A stretch of 64,000 nt of DNA from Nageia nagi (taxonomy: Eukaryota > Pinophyta). The notes below the pieces were generated by a model, which saw only the letters and a program-made list of their open reading frames with translations, searched no databases and was not told the origin of the DNA. This document shows positions 11,620 through 22,630 of the stretch, piece by piece. The translations under genes and the position numbers were made by a program. Position 1 is the stretch's first letter. Every line of letters starts with the position of its first letter. The stretch spans positions 138,508,001-138,572,000 of the forward strand of contig JBITNC010000001.1 of assembly GCA_050084985.1 (NCBI GenBank), given 5' to 3'.

Positions 11620-11970
11620 TTATAACTTTAAACTCTTAACTAGCCTAAAGAAATCATGAACCATTAAAATATCCTAAGGAAAAGTTATTATAATTATGCT
11701 TCTCTTGGGCTTTAAATCCCAATTATTATCTAATTCTAACAACATATAATTTGATGATAAGAAAAATAATGCATAGGTCTCTTCATAAGCAATGCAAAAT
11801 CATGAATACGAAGACTTCCTTTGTACCTATGGATACTTAAATCTATAGACAAATGAGTGTGAAATGAATAGTAAAGGGTTTCCATCCTCTTATCTTCCCA
11901 TGATAAAGTAGCTCCATAGGCTAGAATGACCCCAACCTCATTAAAAATAGGTGCAGGGTGAGCAATCACA
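11620..11970 (-). pseudogene. Unrecognised gene fragment, copy 3
   Basis: Related on the minus strand to 4540-5190 and 5420-6070: shared patterns are a SSNYMLLELD-like stretch, the FP.(E/D).LMV segment and RLVK. An open stretch upstream on the minus strand (about 11736-11969, 77 codons from ATG) contains GVILAYGATLSWEDKRMETL and covers more of the ancestral N-terminal side than copies 1 and 2. The family is unknown to me. It abuts the gypsy 3-prime LTR. Confidence 0.4.
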
Positions 11971-12127
11971 CTTCAAGGTATCTCATAATCAAAAAGCACT
12001 CAAAATTGACCTAATGAAATACCACCTAGAGCACCATGTGTATCTAAATTAGGATTAACCCTTATGTCCTTCTAAACAAACTCCCTTGAGGTAGCAAAAG
12101 TTAGATAATTACCATATGCATAAGGAG

Positions 12128-12734
12128 AAAATGCATCTAACTAAAGCACTAATGAGTAATGGTTATTCTCTTAAATAGATTAGACATGCATGAAATAAGA
12201 TAGAAAGAGAAAAAAACAAATGAGAGACTAGACTATATTAATACTAATTCATACATAAGGGTATCCTACCTTCCTTATAACAAGTATTTAAGTTATAATT
12301 TAGCTAAAATATTAATAAAAGCATACATTAAGATAAATTTTCTTCCTCTCAATAAATTAGAGAACATGTTCATATCTATGAAGGACCATGTAGAACCCTT
12401 ATAACATACAAGTGTATATAAGATAATGTGTGAGTGTGGAACTTCATGCATTAGTGAAATAGGTAGGTCAATACATAAAAGAGTTAAAGAGCATTGCATT
12501 GATTTATAATATAATATAATAATCAAATCTACCCTTGCTGAATATGTAGATAATACTAAACACCATATACTCATGAATAGTATTGAACTCCTAGCTAGAT
12601 GTGATAAATTCCAACAATGAAGAATTAGAGAATCTATTGAAATTAAACTTAACCCTAATAATATTAATAGAGACCAAGGTGTTGAGATTATTAGGGCATG
12701 ATTACCTATTATTGACCTAATTTACAAACAATAA
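12128..12734 (+). pseudogene. Penelope-like element C-terminus with GIY-YIG endonuclease domain
   Basis: From 12303 to 12734 a single frame with four internal stops reads as the tail of a Penelope-like element. The linker ends SMKDHVEPL (12378-12404); the nuclease domain begins SVYKIMCECG, then SCISEIGRSIHKRVKEHC, STLAEYVDNTKHHI, RIRESIEI and NPNNINRDQGVEI. This matches the GIY-YIG order: the GVY position is SVY, the YIG position CIS, the catalytic Arg is in GRSIHKRVKEH and the late Glu in RESIEI. Upstream, in shifted frames, VSYLPYNKYLSYNLAKIL and ALMSNGYSLK fit the region between RT and endonuclease. The RT core itself is not found. Confidence 0.78.
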
Positions 12735-13020
12735 AAAATAATATGATACTAAAGTAGCCATAACTTTGGCATTTTAACTCAGTGTTTCATGTTCTTTACA
12801 TAATTGGAAAGATACTTTTATGTAGAATTTAACAATATTTATATTTTTAGTATTTTATAGTAAGAGGGTTGATATTGAAATTATAAAATTAAGTGTTACT
12901 TATCTCTACTTAAAGAATAAGGTTACACTTTATTTGTTTATTCAATAATTCTAAAGATGGGTCCAACAGATTGGACTCAAAACATTAATAATTCAAATTC
13001 ATATACCCTTAAGCTATGTT

Positions 13021-13245
13021 CAAAAATGATAAATACCACTAAAAATGGCATGGAAACTAACAATACATAAATCACAAGGACTTCTACTTGAAAGGAAAAC
13101 TATTGATATTGGTAACACTAAACATCAAGGACTAGCTTTCATAATTATATCTATAGTACATGCATTAAATTGTATTTACATACAACCATCTTTCCCTTTT
13201 AAAATATTGGAAAGAATGCAATTTGGTATACATGTATGTTGTTAG
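13021..13245 (+). pseudogene. Pif1/Helitron-type helicase C-terminal fragment
   Basis: The frame reads IPLKMAWKLTIHKSQGLLL, then TIDIGNTKHQGLAF, IQPSFPF and RMQFG. TIHKSQG with following (T)IDIG and a late PPF-like patch is the conserved last helicase motif of the Pif1 family, which is also the helicase of plant Helitrons. Only about 70 codons survive. Just upstream TGA-TAA (13027-13032) replaces what the family usually has as Arg-Gln (CGA-CAA), a double deamination-type loss. No Helitron terminus was identified, so host Pif1 origin cannot be excluded. Confidence 0.72.
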
Positions 13246-13249
13246 AAAA

Positions 13250-13960
13250 AGAAGAACAATATTTTTTGTCACTTTCCAATCATCCCACATGGAAACATCA
13301 ATAACATATAAAATCTCTCCAGGTTCGCTATACTAAATATTCTATAGGCAAATATTTATAAATAAAATATGTCTTTATTTCATTAAAGAAATCAAAAAAT
13401 TATTTTTGAATTCCATTAACATTTTCTAAAATATATAATTTTTTCCTTTCTACATATTTTCAAAACATAACAATTTCTTTGAATTATTTAAATATATTTC
13501 ACAAATGCAAAAACTAACATTCTAGTGTCTCATTTTAGGTATCTAAAAATATGGAAAACTAGAGAAAATTCCTGTAAACTTATTCATGGATTAATTTTGT
13601 AAAATTACATATGTGAATTGACATGAACCTAGTCAAACAAAATATTGTTATGAAAAACCAATTACAACCCTATGGAAGGATGGAGTAATAGGAAAAATAT
13701 CCATAGCATACACAGAGTTTGAAGATGAACAAAAGAGAAGTGATGGTTTCTCCTCAAAACATATGGTTCCAAGGTAACAATTCAATTTCTATATAACTTT
13801 TTGATTCTATATTCCAAAAATTATAGTTTACATGGTAAAAAAATTCATTTCAAAGATCTTATTCATTTCTTTTTCATACTTTAAAACAAATTTTATTTCC
13901 AATTATCTTTACTATACTTAAAAAATTTTGTAGGTGACCTTTGAAGATCAATAAATACTT
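13250..13960. other. Gene-free AT-rich stretch
   Basis: No domain recognised. A short open stretch at about 13690-13778 (EKISIAYTEFEDEQKRSDG) ends CAAGG before a GTAAC and could be an old exon scrap, but nothing supports it beyond openness. Confidence 0.4.
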
Positions 13961-14650
13961 ATTTTTCTATTACATGTTCAATTTCATTTCTTCAAATGTA
14001 AATGTATTACATCATTCTCAAACTATTGTATGTTGGTTCAAATTATTTCTCGTTATATACTTGCTTTACATTTAGTTACATTTTTCATTATGTACAAAAC
14101 TAGATTACTTACAATGTAATTTAACATTTTAATTATCTTCATTTCACAATCTATTACATGCTCATTTTCATTTCTTCAAATGTAAATGTATTACGTCACT
14201 CTCAAACTAACATATGTTGGAACAAACTATTTCTCATTATCTACTTCATTTACATTTAATTACTATTTTCATTATGTACATAACTAGATTTATTACAAAC
14301 AACATTTTCTTCAATATATTCATTACTAGAGTTTAATTGTGCTCAAAAATATAAATTTCAAACATTCTCAAATACTCTAGTTATTTCTAATGTTCACATT
14401 TGATAAATACTCATTTTTTTAAGTTTAATTGTATTCAAAAATACAAATTTCAAACTTTATGGAATGCTTTATTTATTTCCAACATTTACATTTGAAAAAT
14501 AATATTATTTCTCACACAATAATTACATATAATCTATAGAAAACAAACTAAATATTTATCTACTTGCTTTTCATTTACATACATTTTTCATTATGTACAT
14601 AACTAGATTAATTACAAATTAATTAAAAATTATACAATTCAAATTTTATG
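13960..14650. repeat. Degenerate AT-rich tandem repeats
   Basis: A block with TTTCTTCAAATGTAAATGTATTAC and CATTATGTACA.AACTAGATT occurs near 13985-14110 and again about 183 bases on (14168-14295); the second half recurs near 14590. Between them a ~105-base block (TTTAATTGT.(C/T)TCAAAAATA) is tandemly repeated near 14330 and 14430. No coding signal. Confidence 0.65.
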
Positions 14651-14819
14651 GAATTCATTACTTATTTCTAAAATAAAAAACTAAATATTTTTCTACACTA
14701 TACCCATTGCACTTTGTTGCAATAGCTACTTATTTAACCTTGAAATTCTACATTGAATTTTAAAACTTACATAAAATTAAAATGTACAGTAAATATTTTT
14801 TAACCAATCAATTGTTTAG

Positions 14820-15130
14820 ATTCTTTATCGCTAAATATAATATTAGAATGAAAATAATAAGTAAAACCAAGTATTCATACAAATTAAATAGTAATACAAA
14901 ATTATCCAAATAAATGTAAAACTTATGATATCATTTAGAATGAAATGATTATAAGTACATGAAATAAAATATATAGAACACCATGTAAAAAGATATCAAT
15001 ACTAATAAATACGACAACTCAAATGGATCTTGTCATCGCTTCATCCCTTAAGGAGATAAGCATGCAAGATGGATGTTGTCATCCTTTCATCTCTCAAGGA
15101 GACAGTTATAGCTTGATGAGAGCCTTGATA
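14820..15130 (+). repeat. DUF241 upstream block, intact (uninserted) copy
   Basis: Similar to 24400-24670 and 30550-30820 (shared CATGAAATAAAATATATA, CAGATGGATGTT-like and TCTCAAGGAGA, GATGAGAG). Here GATGAGAG runs straight into CCTTGATATTCGTCACG, while in the other copies a TIR-bounded insertion begins at this point. It therefore preserves the pre-insertion state. It lies about 500 bases upstream of the DUF241 start. Confidence 0.7.
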
Positions 15131-15490
15131 TTCGTCACGAAAGATGGGAATCTTTTCATGAAAAGGAAAAGATATCCTCTTTGTTGTGGCAGTGGAGTAA
15201 AATACACAATAGAGATTAATTTATAGCATGTCAGAGATCCACCAAAGTTGTTGAAGATAACAGCATACGAAGAAGGTTTTGCAATAAAATATGGATTTTA
15301 GATGGAGGAAAATAGTTGCACACATGGTGGTAGGCATGTTTGAAATGGGAGCTGAAAGTAGAATCATCTGCAAGGACCCAACAAGGAGACAGCCTCCAGC
15401 ATGGATCGTTTCATGCATTCATCACGAGGATAGAAGTCATGCAAAATTGATTTTGTTAAGATTAGATGCCTTTGGTATCAGTTGGATTCT

Positions 15491-15580
15491 TTCTCTTTGT
15501 CTCCCCTCTTGCAAAAATATAAGCTATATAAATATTTCTCTTTGTCTCCCCTCTTGCAAAAATATAAGCTATATAAATAC
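15491..15580 (+). promoter_or_regulatory. Tandemly duplicated 45-bp TATA-containing promoter block
   Basis: Two perfect or near-perfect 45-base copies (15491-15535 and 15536-15580) each contain a CT-rich patch, TTGCAAAAATATAAG and the TATA box TATATAAATA (15525 and 15570). The second TATA is 48 bases before the DUF241 ATG at 15618, the right spacing for a transcription start near 15600 and a very short leader. Function is inference; the downstream gene is now broken. Confidence 0.6.
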
Positions 15581-15617
15581 ATATTTAAATGTAATAGCAT
15601 CAGTAATCCTGACCACC

Positions 15618-16586
15618 ATGAGCACCTCTGGATCTCTTCTATCATCTCCTACAGCGGCCTTATTCCTGCGCTCCCTCTCTCCACGGAAAGATGGTTACAG
15701 GCATAAGCGATCATGGAGTATGCCCTCCACACTCGAGAGGCACCCAACCATCTATGAAATCGTAGCTGATCTGGAAAGATTACAGGAACAACCTTCTTGC
15801 TCATATTACTTCGTAGATTGTCTTGGAGAAGCTTTGGAGGTGGTGATCAACGCTTGCCGTAGATCCATAGAATTAGGGTTTGACATTGATGGTACAAGTA
15901 AGGGATGCAAATTGGTGGATCTACATTTAGAAGAAATGTTGCATCTGCTAGAAATCTGCAATTTGTTGATTGATAGCATAGATGAAATCAGGAAGCAACA
16001 CGTATCTATGCAGGTAGCCATTCAAACCAATTCCCTTCAAAGATCGGGTAGCTCACTTGAGAATCTCTCAGACCTAAAGAACAAGGGCCTCCAATCCAGA
16101 CTTGAGAAATGCATGTCTACACTCAGGTGAATGGCTGATAGCGTAAGCCTCCAGCAAAAAGTAAAAGTAGGATAAGGTCAAGAAGCTTTCATGGCTGTCA
16201 ACCAAGCTAAGGCAATTACCATCTTGGTATGTTATGCACTAGTGGCTTCATTTTCCGTCAACCCTCTTAGGATGTCGTCTCTATTTGTATCACTTCCTCT
16301 TAGCAATATACAAACCAAGCTAAAGCAGGATGTTAAAATGAGAAGATAGAATTCCAAGACGTGGTTGTTGGTTAAGTTAGAGAGGGAATATGTTGCACTT
16401 GAAAACCTCAACAATCGAATCAAATCCAACTCCAAGTTGCATATGACTCTTGAACTCTCTTAAATCAACACGACACTCCAAGACTTGGACAGAGATCTAA
16501 CCCTTTTGGATCACAAAATAGGCCAATTCTTCAAAGTTTTTGTTTCTGCTAGAGTTGCACTCTTGAAAACTCTTTCTGATTCTTGA
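15618..16586 (+). pseudogene. DUF241-family gene copy 1, pseudogene
   Basis: A single frame of 323 codons from ATG 15618 to TGA 16584-16586 with four internal stops: TGA 16128, TAA 16173, TAG 16347 and TAA 16461. It shows the plant DUF241 layout from memory: Ser-rich N-terminus (SLSPRKDGYRHKRSWSMP), HPTIYEIVADLERL, then helical segments with RRSIELG, LEEMLHLLEICNLLIDSIDEI, LQRSGSSL and a C-terminal LEREYVALENLNNRI...TTLQDLDRDLTLLDHKI. Length fits the usual ~280-320 residues. DUF241 proteins are of unknown function. The first 170 codons are open, so a truncated product cannot be excluded. The 15291-15617 in-frame extension overlaps the TATA repeat and is unlikely to be coding. A second copy lies at 26.3 kb. 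Confidence 0.82.
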
Positions 16587-17090
16587 CATAGCTCATTCCA
16601 TTCAACATAGAATGATGCCCAAATTGACCCTTTTTTACAATTTGGCTCCTCATGTATGTTAAAGACATTAAAGAAATCAGCATTCATGGCACACATGTGA
16701 TGCCCCATATAAACAATTATCCAATTTTTTAACTTTTTGTCTTCCATGTTTATAATGGTTTGTTGCATTTATTAAATATTATTCTTAATTATCATATTTA
16801 TTCATGTCTTTGTCTTAAGCATATAACTTGTTTTATTTATTACATGTAACAAGTATTAATTTAGAAATTTTATGGAGTACAACATAAATTTTTGGATTTT
16901 ACCAATAAGATATTTAAAAAAAATTACTAGTACAATTTTAGAATGATAATTATATTAAAAGAATGATTTTTTAATAATATTATCAATACATACAACAATA
17001 GCATCCATGCATTGAAGGGGTGTATCGGAGGGTAAAACATAGCAACACGACCTACAAGTAATCCAACATCATGATCAACTGTTAAGATAA

Positions 17091-17252
17091 CCAAATGATG
17101 TATTGAAAAATGATTTATTTGGATTAGATGATGATCATGATCATTATGAGTCAACTAGCCAATCAACTACCAAGTCAGATGGCTCAGGTCATAAGTTAGG
17201 TACTTGCTTAGGTAGTGAGTCATCTAGTGAGGATGTTGATATGGAGAGCTAG
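17091..17252 (+). pseudogene. Unrecognised acidic, Ser-rich C-terminal fragment
   Basis: An open run of 53 codons ending at TAG 17250-17252, with no ATG near its start. Composition is biased: LFGLDDDHDHYES, then STTKSDGSGHK and GSESSSEDVDMES. Acidic Ser-rich tails like this are common at protein C-termini. Upstream, other frames contain HPCIEGVYRRVKHSN-like text with stops, perhaps the same broken gene. Family not recognised. Confidence 0.3.
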
Positions 17253-17254
17253 TA

Positions 17255-17560
17255 TGTACTCATGATGTGAATACCATTGTCTCATTTTTACATATTATAT
17301 GATATGGTTGTAATGATATAGATGTCTATGTATATCATTTTTAAGTATATATATCAAATGTATATATGTATATCCTTTTAGCATATTTTGATGTATATAT
17401 TTTGATATGGCTATTATAATGTTTTGACGTATATGTTATTATTTTGATGTAGATATTTTTTTGGCAGATTTTAGCATATTTTGGCATATTTTGACATATA
17501 TTTGGTGTATTTTAGCATATTTTTTGGTTTATATAATTATGATATATCTTAATTATTGAA
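17255..17560. repeat. AT-rich degenerate tandem repeats
   Basis: Short units around TTTTAGCATATTTTGATGTATATA and TTTTGGCATATTTTGACATATA recur with spacing of roughly 15-35 bases. No coding content. Confidence 0.6.
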
Positions 17561-19050
17561 TTAATGAAATTAAATAAAATTATATGAATTACTTTAAAAT
17601 AATTATTTTTTAAAATTTTAAAAAATCAATATAAAAAGTTACCCTTACGAAAGTAAAATCAAATGCAACTAGATGCAAAAATTGATACAACTTAAGACAC
17701 CAAACAATACAAAATAAGATTGACACAAAAAAGGTCCCAAATGATGCTACAAAGGAAATAAAATATGACATGAAACAATACATTTGAATGCAAAAAAAAC
17801 CTTGAATATACAAAAAATGGATGTAAAAAATGACTAAAGGAAGATGCAAAAATTGATGCAAATTCTATTGTGTTAGCTGCATCCAAATTTGCATAGGTTT
17901 TGAGTAAAAAATATTAAAAAGAATCACTAAATTTGGATATAAAAAATTATGTAAATCTAGGGTTTTCTAGTAGTGATATGCTTCATTCATCTACATATAC
18001 CTTGATTCATCTACATGAGACCTAATCTTGCATGCAAATGATTCCTAAACCCATATGATCTTCAAAAAGTAGAAAAATCAAATTATTAAATATTTGTATA
18101 TAGAAAAATCAAATACCCAAGGGAAGATCAATTTATTTCAATTCAAATTAGACCTATTCAAGAAGCAACTCTCGAATATATATATTCTAGTCTCAAAGAA
18201 AAAGGATACCATAACTGCATAAGCTTAACAAATCTCTCAATTGGAAGAGCAAAGAAATACTATTAATGCATAAGCTCAAGAATATCAGTGTATCCCACAA
18301 TTAGAAATGATTATTATTGGCTCTCAAAAAATGCTTGCATTGTTTAAACAATAACCACATAAAATGACCAATTCATATTAGACATGAAGAGTAGAAATGA
18401 GATACTTGAATCTCCCAAACTTCCTCTTCTAGTATAATTTCACATCAAAAATTACAACAAATCTCGGAAGTGGTTACTGAACTTAAATATAACTAATCAA
18501 AAATTCTCACACAACATGAATAACTCAAGTAGGAAACCACTATTCAACAATAATATATATAGAAGTAGGTCATGAAACATCATTCATGGGATCAAGTAAC
18601 TAAGGATAAAAAGCCTTCCTTTTTTTTGACTTGGTTCTATAAGATGAATTTACAAAATATATAGTTTGCCATACTAAGGAACTCAATCTTCAAGTTTTTG
18701 GTCTTCCCAAAACCAACTCTCCATTACAACATGGGCACATATTCATTCATGACACTTTGGACCTAAAAAGTATTACCTTTGAAAAAATATAGATATAAAA
18801 AATGACACATTAATTGATCAATTTAAAGTAACAAATAATTACCTACAAGCCTTTTGAGCAAAGAAAAAATTTCTTCTTCTTCCATAGAAAAATTACTTAG
18901 ATGATCTCACAAGACTTACAATTAAAGAGCTATATAAGGCTCAAGATCTAGTTATTATTCCATAAAAATAAAATAAATGTGTTGTTATCTATGATCATAG
19001 ATTAGTGATCTGTGATTCACCTCCCTTTTTTTGGTCATGCCCTTGGCCGA
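17561..19050. other. No gene seen
   Basis: AT-rich sequence with open minus-strand runs at 17610-17886 that are hydrophobic by base composition and resemble nothing known to me. AGATGCAAAAATTGATRCAA occurs at about 17673 and 17843. Confidence 0.4.
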
Positions 19051-19059
19051 TCAAATTAA

Positions 19060-22000
19060 GGTGCTCTCTAGTATTATTAATCAATGATATGGTTAACATT
19101 ACTTGTTCACATTGTAATGGTCTATTGTTATCTTCCTTACTCTAGTGGATTCATCAAATTTACCTATAATTGAGGAGCAAGTGTGGTGGACTATGTATTA
19201 GCTAGCTTACATTCTATTCCTTTCATTTAGGACCTTATTGATCACATAGTCTTTCCCATGCATACCATGCAACTCTATTTGTTTTTCTCTTAGTAAACTC
19301 CCCCTAAATGCCTCCACTCCCAATTTGCTCCCTTCTTTGAGTCCTTCTAGTATTCAACATACCACTATCCCTTTTAGCTCTGAGTATATCAACCAATATA
19401 CCAATTATCTCTCATCACTTATAGATAACAATACTAATCTAGTTTATGCTCCTAAGAGAGTCACTACCACATACAAGCTTTTATCCAATATGCTCTAGAA
19501 GGAAGACCTTAATGACTTTCCCCACAAGGCCTATCATTCTTGTCTACCTTGCTATTCTAATTCCTAACTTAGGAATCATTGGTATGATGCAAAATATAAA
19601 TCCATGCATAAGATACTTCACTTTTGTCTCTCCCATGATCCTTCCTCTTTATTATCCATCCAAAGAGTTTATCATGATCTTCTTCAAAAGAGACATCATT
19701 TTCTTACCACTACTTGGCATGTTCTTATTGACTATGTCCATCACTCTCCTATAACCTTTTGGTGTGCCCTCCTTCCAAGAAAACAACCCTCATATAACAT
19801 AGAACCTTAGTTTTTGGTATCATATGATAGTTAAGTTTATGATATTCTTGTTCAACATACTCCACACATTCTATCACCTCCTATCTTATCATCTTTCTTA
19901 TCTATACATTATTCCCATAGCCATTTGAAAACTTTGTATTGGTAGAGTAGTAAATTATGAAGGCTTGCAAGTTGAGTTTCTAAAATATGGTGGTGACTCA
20001 CTCTCCTCTCTTATTGCTAACTTTTTTATGGTATTTTATGTGTAGCATTTTCTCTTTCATGGTTACATCACATCATTTATCCCATTCATAGATCAGGATA
20101 TTTTTTAATCCTAACAATTACAAAACCCTAATAATTGGGAATACTTTTTTCATGCTTTATGCCACAACTCTGAACATGATGCTATCATATCATTTGGAGT
20201 ATAATAACCTCATGGTAAGAGGGAAGGAAAGATTCAAGAGGTAATACCATATTTTAGATCATATCTTCATCCTTTGAGCTATCATTAAGGAGGCTTGTTA
20301 GGTGTTTTATTGATTTATTGATTTTAGATAGCCTTTGAAAATATCCCACGATACTTACTTTTTCAAAATTTATATACAATTGGTATCTCTTATACATTTT
20401 TTATTTCCATCATAAGGACTTATTATATAGTGGTTGGTGGATTCTAAATTATGGATGATTTTTTAGGTATGGTCACTAAAACTATTAGAGTTAAGCAAGG
20501 GTGCCCCCTTTCAGCCACTCTATTTAGCATGTATATTGATGACCTTGAGGACTTTGTTTGACTACACACTCACATAGAAAATTGTTGTTTACTTCATTAG
20601 ATCTAAATTACTATACTTCTATTTGTAAATGATGTGATTCTCTTATCAGACTCTCTTGAGGGTATTCAGAGATAATTGGATGTACTTTCAAGTTTGAGCG
20701 ACCCAAAATATCTCATAGTGAACCTTGATAAAACCAAGATCATGATCTTTAATACCTCTAGTGGCACTCTCCCTAGATACCATTTTTGCTATAAAGGTGA
20801 GATAATTGAGATCTATACTACTTACACCTACCTAGGTGTTTAGTTTTCGGGACCATCTTTCAACTTGAAACCAACCTCACAATCACATATTTGTAAGGGA
20901 TATGCTTCATTTTCTATTTTATAATATCAATACTTCTAGATTAATTTTCAAGATTTCCTTCAAATAAATTTCTCTTTTATACCCTTGTTAAACCCACAGT
21001 TCTCTATGAGACAGAGGTTTGGGGCCCTAGTTGTAGACTCATTCAATGGTCACACATTAAGAGGATTCATACCATCATGCCTCAACAAATTATCTATTAT
21101 AAGCATACTGTATCATAAAATATTATAGAAAGTGAGTTCATCATATAACCACTCTATGTTGAGAGCATATTCAAGCTCACATCCTTTCTGCACAAACTAT
21201 GATAGTTTAGTAAATCTATCATGGGCCATAAGAGGTACCCATTTCTTACTTTGTGTTATTCAAAGAGGCTTGAATATTTAGGCTTCATTAGGTATAGGTA
21301 TTATTGGTACTTTAAACAAAGTTAACTTCTTTATTATATGAGTATCTCTATTGATTGATCTTCTTTTAGCATTCCATTACCTACTCCTAATCACCTTTGA
21401 AATTCAAAGTCAAAGCTACAAAGATATATTAGAGAGGAGATTTACCATCACTACATTCAAGTTACTTTGGTCTCACTTCCATAACCTCTCAGCCCTAAAC
21501 TAGCTTTTTATGTAGAGTATTTCTTACATATCACTGATATTAGCATTTTCATTCCCACCTACCTCCAACACCAATGGTCTCCCAACCTAAGGATTCTCAT
21601 TAGACAACTGTGAGTTTATTCACATCAGCTTCATGTTGATATGGACCACTACATTCCACATTCATAGAGACCTTATCAACTCTACTCTCTACGGGAGGTG
21701 GAGAATGAAAATAACTACATATTCTGATTTCCTATCTACTACGAGATTCAAGGATGATATTATTACCTATGCAAGGATTCTCAAGGCTCCTTGCACATAT
21801 TTTTTATTTTCTTAACTAGAAATGCCTAGCACTATTTTTGAGATAGATCATCCTCTTCAAGTGAGTATCTTTACAACAATCTATAGAGATCCCACATACC
21901 ACCAGAGTGATCAGCTCTTTCTTTTAGCCTATTTTAGATCCTATTATGAGGAAACATCCTTCATAAAATACTCTTTAGGATACTTACAATCTCAGGTTAA

Positions 22001-22200
22001 CATGACAATCATCTCATATCTAATACAGGCACTATCCAATTATAGCTTAAATGATAGCTATGTATTACTAGTTTTCTTTTCTCTATGAGTGATCCCTCTT
22101 CTAGCTTGGGACACTCTTAATAATTATTTTATTTTATTTTGTAAGTCCCAAGGGTTATCAACTCTAGTTCTTTTTATCATTTAAGGATCTTAATCAATCT
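19060..22200 (+). mobile_element. LINE (non-LTR retrotransposon) remnant
   Basis: Fragments in LINE order. The end of the endonuclease reads VVDYVLASLHSIPFI at about 19189-19233. A linker zone (KRHHFLTTTWHVLIDYVHHSP, then FWCALLPRK) is at about 19680-19790. RT is at about 20450-20850: VKQGCPLSATLFSMYIDDLE, then LLFVNDVILLSDSLEGIQ and LIVNLDKTKIMIFN, TYTYLGV.FSG. The catalytic [Y/F]ADD is FVND here. A C-terminal region, including a trace of YGAEVWGP-like sequence near 21010, runs to about 22100. Numerous stops and shifts. 3-prime-end relatives lie at 61.9 kb (plus) and 32.5 kb (minus). Confidence 0.87.
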
Positions 22201-22229
22201 TATTTCTAAATCCTTTCTTTAGATATTAT

Positions 22230-22630
22230 AATAATATTTGTTAAGATATTGTATATAATATTACCAAGAATTATAAGGAATACTAAATCTTTTAAACTTC
22301 AAAAAAGTAAAAAATAAATAAATATTATATACGATCAAATATGAAATGTAAGCATATTAAAAAAATCACGAAGTCAAAATATTTTTATACATCATTTTCT
22401 TTAAATTTTAATTGAATATCTTATTTCATTATATAGGCTACATTTCTATATACTATGAATATGATCTATTTAAATTTGTATGGTTGTGTTTGAAGTATTT
22501 TAAGAAATATATTATATCTTGGTGCATATAATCATGTAGTATACATTCAGATCCTTACAAATTATTAGAAATATGTACCTAATACAAAAATGAAGTGTTG
22601 AGTTTAATCTTATCTATGTTTGTTTTCAGT
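22230..22630 (+). repeat. Dispersed AT-rich repeat, diverged copy
   Basis: Similar in order and spacing to 23700-24100 and 29860-30240: TATTATAATAATAT, TTTCTTTAAA.TTTAATTGA, TACTATGAATA, GTTTGAAGTATTT, TGATGCATATAATCAT-like and TATACATT.AGAT. More diverged than those two are from each other, so it is an older copy. Confidence 0.6.

Noticed and set aside
13021-13245. A complete Helitron
   Set aside because: Only the last helicase motif is present. I could not find a Rep domain, a TC start or a CTRR end with hairpin nearby.
15291-15617. N-terminal extension of DUF241 copy 1 (109 codons in frame)
   Set aside because: It runs through the duplicated TATA block and has no family similarity; the Ser-rich start at 15618 fits DUF241 proteins.
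15221-16021. Minus-strand open frames opposite DUF241 copy 1
   Set aside because: Shadows of the plus-strand gene, with no independent domain.
17610-17886. Minus-strand Phe-rich open frames as membrane proteins
   Set aside because: Composition-driven (poly-A/T tracts), no start context or family match, two overlapping frames equally open.
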